Source: JACJYE01 sp964432875
GTDB lineage: Bacteria > Bacteroidota > Bacteroidia > Chitinophagales > Saprospiraceae
Reading direction: 5' to 3'
Assembly (NCBI GenBank): GCA_964432875.1
Contig: CAYSPJ010000050.1
Span: 1 to 34,604, forward strand
DNA: 34,604 nucleotides
The translations under genes were made by a program, and so were the position numbers. The first letter of the stretch is position 1. Every line of letters starts with the position of its first letter. Positions 32,848 through 34,604 of this stretch are shown here, one piece after another. The notes beneath the pieces are model-generated. The model was not told where the DNA came from. It did not search any database and saw only the letters and a program-made list of their open reading frames with translations.

Positions 32848-32907
32848 GGCTCAGGGATGGCATCCCTCACCAGACATGGCTCAGGTAAGGGATGCCATCC
32901 CTGAGCC
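32848..32907. repeat. Perfect 20-bp inverted repeat with alternative pairings
   Basis: GGCTCAGGGATGGCATCCCT (32848-32867) is the exact reverse complement of AGGGATGCCATCCCTGAGCC (32888-32907), with a 20-base spacer. Each arm also contains a smaller palindrome, AGGGATG-N-CATCCCT. The spacer holds a second GGCTCAGG (32878-32885) that can pair with CCTGAGCC (32900-32907). One long stem or several short ones are therefore possible. It resembles a REP-like or transposon-derived palindrome. Confidence 0.8.
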
Positions 32908-33124
32908 GGCTCACTGCTACTTCTTCGGCGGCCGCTGCTCAGGCTTTTGCAGCCAGAAGTACTGAAACCACCACTTCCAGCTCGCGGGCGTAGCCCTTTA
33001 CCAGGCAGCCAACCCAAACTTTTACATTTTTTGACCGCAACAACTCGGCGCGGCCTGGCATGAGGCGCGCAAGGCCGCCAAAAACACAAAACCGGGAAAG
33101 CTTGGAGAATGCCCGTTATCTGCT

Positions 33125-33132
33125 TATCTTAG
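33125..33132 (+). promoter_or_regulatory. Promoter -7-like box before the ATPase gene
   Basis: TATCTTAG differs from the Bacteroidota -7 consensus TAnnTTTG at one position and ends 24 bases before the ATG at 33157. Spacing to the gene is sensible; no -33 element was confirmed. Confidence 0.35.
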
Positions 33133-33156
33133 CCTTCCGAAACCAAGCTGCAAGCC

Positions 33157-34604
33157 ATGCCCAAGAAATTCAACATCACTGGCCTATGCCTGCCCGCCAG
33201 GCACTACATGGCAGACATCTCGGAGAAGCTCGCCCAGGTGCAGGCCCTGGTGGAGGAAGGCGATTACTTCGCCATCAGCCGGCCGCGGCAGTATGGGAAG
33301 ACGACCATGTTGGCCCTCATGGAGCAGCGCCTGCGGCAATCGGAGGCTTATCTGGTTTTTTCCATCAGTTTTGCCGGTATCGGCGATGCTGCATTTGAAA
33401 GCGAGCCGAATTTTTGCGACAAGTTTATCGCCCTTTTGATCGCCGAAGCCAAGTATGGCGCGCAAGAACTAGCGCCTTGGCTGGCTGAGCAGAAGCTCCG
33501 AGTCGCCGATATCGCGGAATTGTCAGATTTCATCAGCAGCTTAACAGAAAAAGCGGGCAAAAAGGTCGTACTTTTCATCGATGAAGTGGATAAAAGCAGC
33601 AACAACCAGCTCTTCATCAGCTTCTTGGGCATGCTGCGCGACAAATATTTGGTTGCAAAGCTGGGCAAAGGGCTAACCTTCCACTCCGTCGTCCTGGCTG
33701 GCGTACACGACGTGAAGACCCTCAAAGCCAAGCTCCGCGTTGATGAGGAAGCCAAGCAGAACAGCCCCTGGAACATCGCCGCCGAGTTCAAGGTGACCAT
33801 GAGCCTGCTGCCCCACGAGATCGTACCTATGCTGGAGGATTATGCCCGCGAGCGGGGCGTGACTCTCGACGCCCCCGCCCTGGCCGAGCGGCTCTACTAC
33901 TACACCTCGGGCTACCCCTTCCTGGTCAGCGCCCTGTGCAAGATCGTGGACGAGGAAATGCTGCCCGAGCGGGCGGATAAAAACTGGCACCTGGGCGATA
34001 TCGACGAGGCGGCCCGGCGGCTCATCCACTCCATCCGCAGCAACACCAATTTCGACAGCCTGATTAAGAACCTGGAGAACCATCCCAAATTGTACGAGCT
34101 GGTGTATTCGATCCTTTTGGAAGGGAAAACGATACCCTACAACATCCACCACCCGGAAACCGGCCTGGGGGTGCTGTTCGGCATCTTGCGCAACGGGGAT
34201 GGCTTGAACATCCACAACCGCATCTACGCCGAGGTGATCTACAACTACATGAGCGTGAAGGCGCTCACTGAGCTGGAGAGCGCTGAGGGCTACACGCTCC
34301 AAGCCCGCTACCTGCTGCCCGGCAACGCGCTGGACATGGCAAAGGTGCTGCAGAGCTTCCAGCAGTACATGCGCCAGGAGCACAGCGCCAAAGACCGCCA
34401 GTTCCTGGAGCGCCACGGCCGCCTGGTCTTCCTGGCTTTCCTCAAGCCCATCCTCAACAGCAAAGGGCATACTTTCAAAGAGCCGCAAATCTCCGAGGAG
34501 CGGCGCCTGGATGTGGCCGTCACCTTCCAGCAGCACAAGTACATCGTGGAGCTGAAAATCTGGCGCGGCCCCAAGGCGCACGAAGAGGGCCTGAAGCAGC
34601 TCGC
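33157..34604 (+). CDS. AAA-like ATPase with C-terminal PD-(D/E)XK nuclease domain (partial)
   Basis: The frame is open from the ATG at 33157 to the window end without a stop, giving 482 complete codons. The N-terminal AAA-like ATPase has a Walker-A-type loop in ISRPRQYGKTTML (Lys48, Thr49) and a Walker B in KKVVLFIDEVDKS (Asp142, Glu143). The middle has YYYTSGYPFLVSALCK. The C-terminal part shows FLAFLKPILNSKG, then RRLDVAVTF and KYIVELKIW, matching the D...ExK core of a PD-(D/E)XK nuclease (Asp452, Glu465, Lys467). This is the AAA-like/DUF1703 family, often present in many copies in Bacteroidota, with unproven function. The C-terminal end is beyond the window. An antisense frame here is a shadow. 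Confidence 0.9.
   Translation, partial: MPKKFNITGLCLPARHYMADISEKLAQVQALVEEGDYFAISRPRQYGKTTMLALMEQRLRQSEAYLVFSISFAGIGDAAFESEPNFCDKFIALLIAEAKYGAQELAPWLAEQKLRVADIAELSDFISSLTEKAGKKVVLFIDEVDKSSNNQLFISFLGMLRDKYLVAKLGKGLTFHSVVLAGVHDVKTLKAKLRVDEEAKQNSPWNIAAEFKVTMSLLPHEIVPMLEDYARERGVTLDAPALAERLYYYTSGYPFLVSALCKIVDEEMLPERADKNWHLGDIDEAARRLIHSIRSNTNFDSLIKNLENHPKLYELVYSILLEGKTIPYNIHHPETGLGVLFGILRNGDGLNIHNRIYAEVIYNYMSVKALTELESAEGYTLQARYLLPGNALDMAKVLQSFQQYMRQEHSAKDRQFLERHGRLVFLAFLKPILNSKGHTFKEPQISEERRLDVAVTFQQHKYIVELKIWRGPKAHEEGLKQL

Larger units (their letters stand above)
32775..33156. other. Divergent intergenic region before the ATPase gene
   Basis: This 382-base gap lies between the AstE/AspA-like gene and the ATPase/nuclease gene. 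It contains a perfect 20-bp inverted repeat (32848-32907) and, near its right end, the promoter-like TATCTTAG (33125-33132). Open frames crossing it are low-complexity and lack family features. I see no RNA gene. Confidence 0.6.

Noticed and set aside
32775..33089. N-terminal extension of the AstE/AspA gene
   Set aside because: The extra 105 residues are Arg/Ser/Pro-rich, cross the 20-bp inverted repeat and are absent from the family, so the start at 32774 is preferred.
33673..34581. 302-codon minus-strand frame
   Set aside because: It is antisense to the ATPase/nuclease gene, whose Walker and nuclease motifs are in the plus-strand frame. The antisense product has no recognised domain.
1..34604. 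tRNA, rRNA, CRISPR, insertion sequence or prophage genes
   Set aside because: No cloverleaf-like intergenic sequence, repeat-spacer array, transposase or phage structural protein was seen on either strand by eye.

Overview
The window looks like a chromosomal segment of a marine-type Bacteroidota, most like the Saprospiraceae/Lewinella group. This assignment is inferred from gene content: a SusC/SusD pair, a type IX secretion plug protein (DUF5103), several ASPIC/UnbV–FG-GAP lipoproteins, a Bacteroidota-type sodium-pumping decarboxylase operon, TAnnTTTG-like promoter boxes and weak Shine-Dalgarno signals. I see no rRNA, tRNA, CRISPR array, insertion sequence or phage gene.

Layout. (1) 18-2186, + strand: the tail of a sodium-translocating decarboxylase operon (OadG-like gamma, biotin carrier, beta pump subunit) ending in a clear terminator; the alpha carboxyltransferase is probably just upstream. 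A monohaem cytochrome c lipoprotein follows. (2) 2905-10146, all - strand: IMP dehydrogenase, 3-methyladenine glycosylase, T9SS plug protein, TolC-type channel, HlyD/MacA-type adaptor, and a TIGR04282-type glycosyltransferase that has no ordinary start codon. (3) 10335-12223: tadA and an unknown lipoprotein on +, a 13-bp hairpin, then pcm on -. (4) 12270-24396, - strand: a SusC/SusD pair with its own rho-independent terminator, then two tandem very large ASPIC/UnbV lipoproteins and a small unknown lipoprotein that look co-transcribed from a promoter just after that terminator. (5) 24774-31779, + strand: a two-DTG aspartyl protease with PDZ domain, a GNAT acetyltransferase, a sodium:solute symporter, an M20 amidohydrolase, a stand-alone alanine racemase and an alanine/ornithine-racemase-like enzyme. 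(6) 31812-32774, - strand: an AstE/AspA-type deacylase with a G10 tract. (7) 33157 to the window end, + strand: an AAA-like ATPase fused to a PD-(D/E)XK nuclease domain, cut by the window edge.

How the genes may work together. Region 4 resembles a nutrient-capture locus: a TonB-dependent transporter with its lipoprotein lid, followed by surface-type calcium-loop propeller lipoproteins. Region 5 plus the AstE/AspA gene gathers a transporter, two predicted N-acyl cleaving hydrolases and two fold-III PLP racemases, which suggests uptake, deacylation and stereo-inversion of acylated or D-amino acids. That is an inference from gene order.

The most notable non-genic features are a hairpin block between the two racemases flanked by GCCAATTG repeats, a perfect 20-bp inverted repeat with alternative pairings at 32848-32907, a hairpin whose loop is nine T, and the homopolymer in the deacylase gene. 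I did not find a clearly new defence or signalling system. The best candidates for something undescribed are the start-codon-less glycosyltransferase, the racemase/deacylase cluster and the SusCD-ASPIC lipoprotein module.
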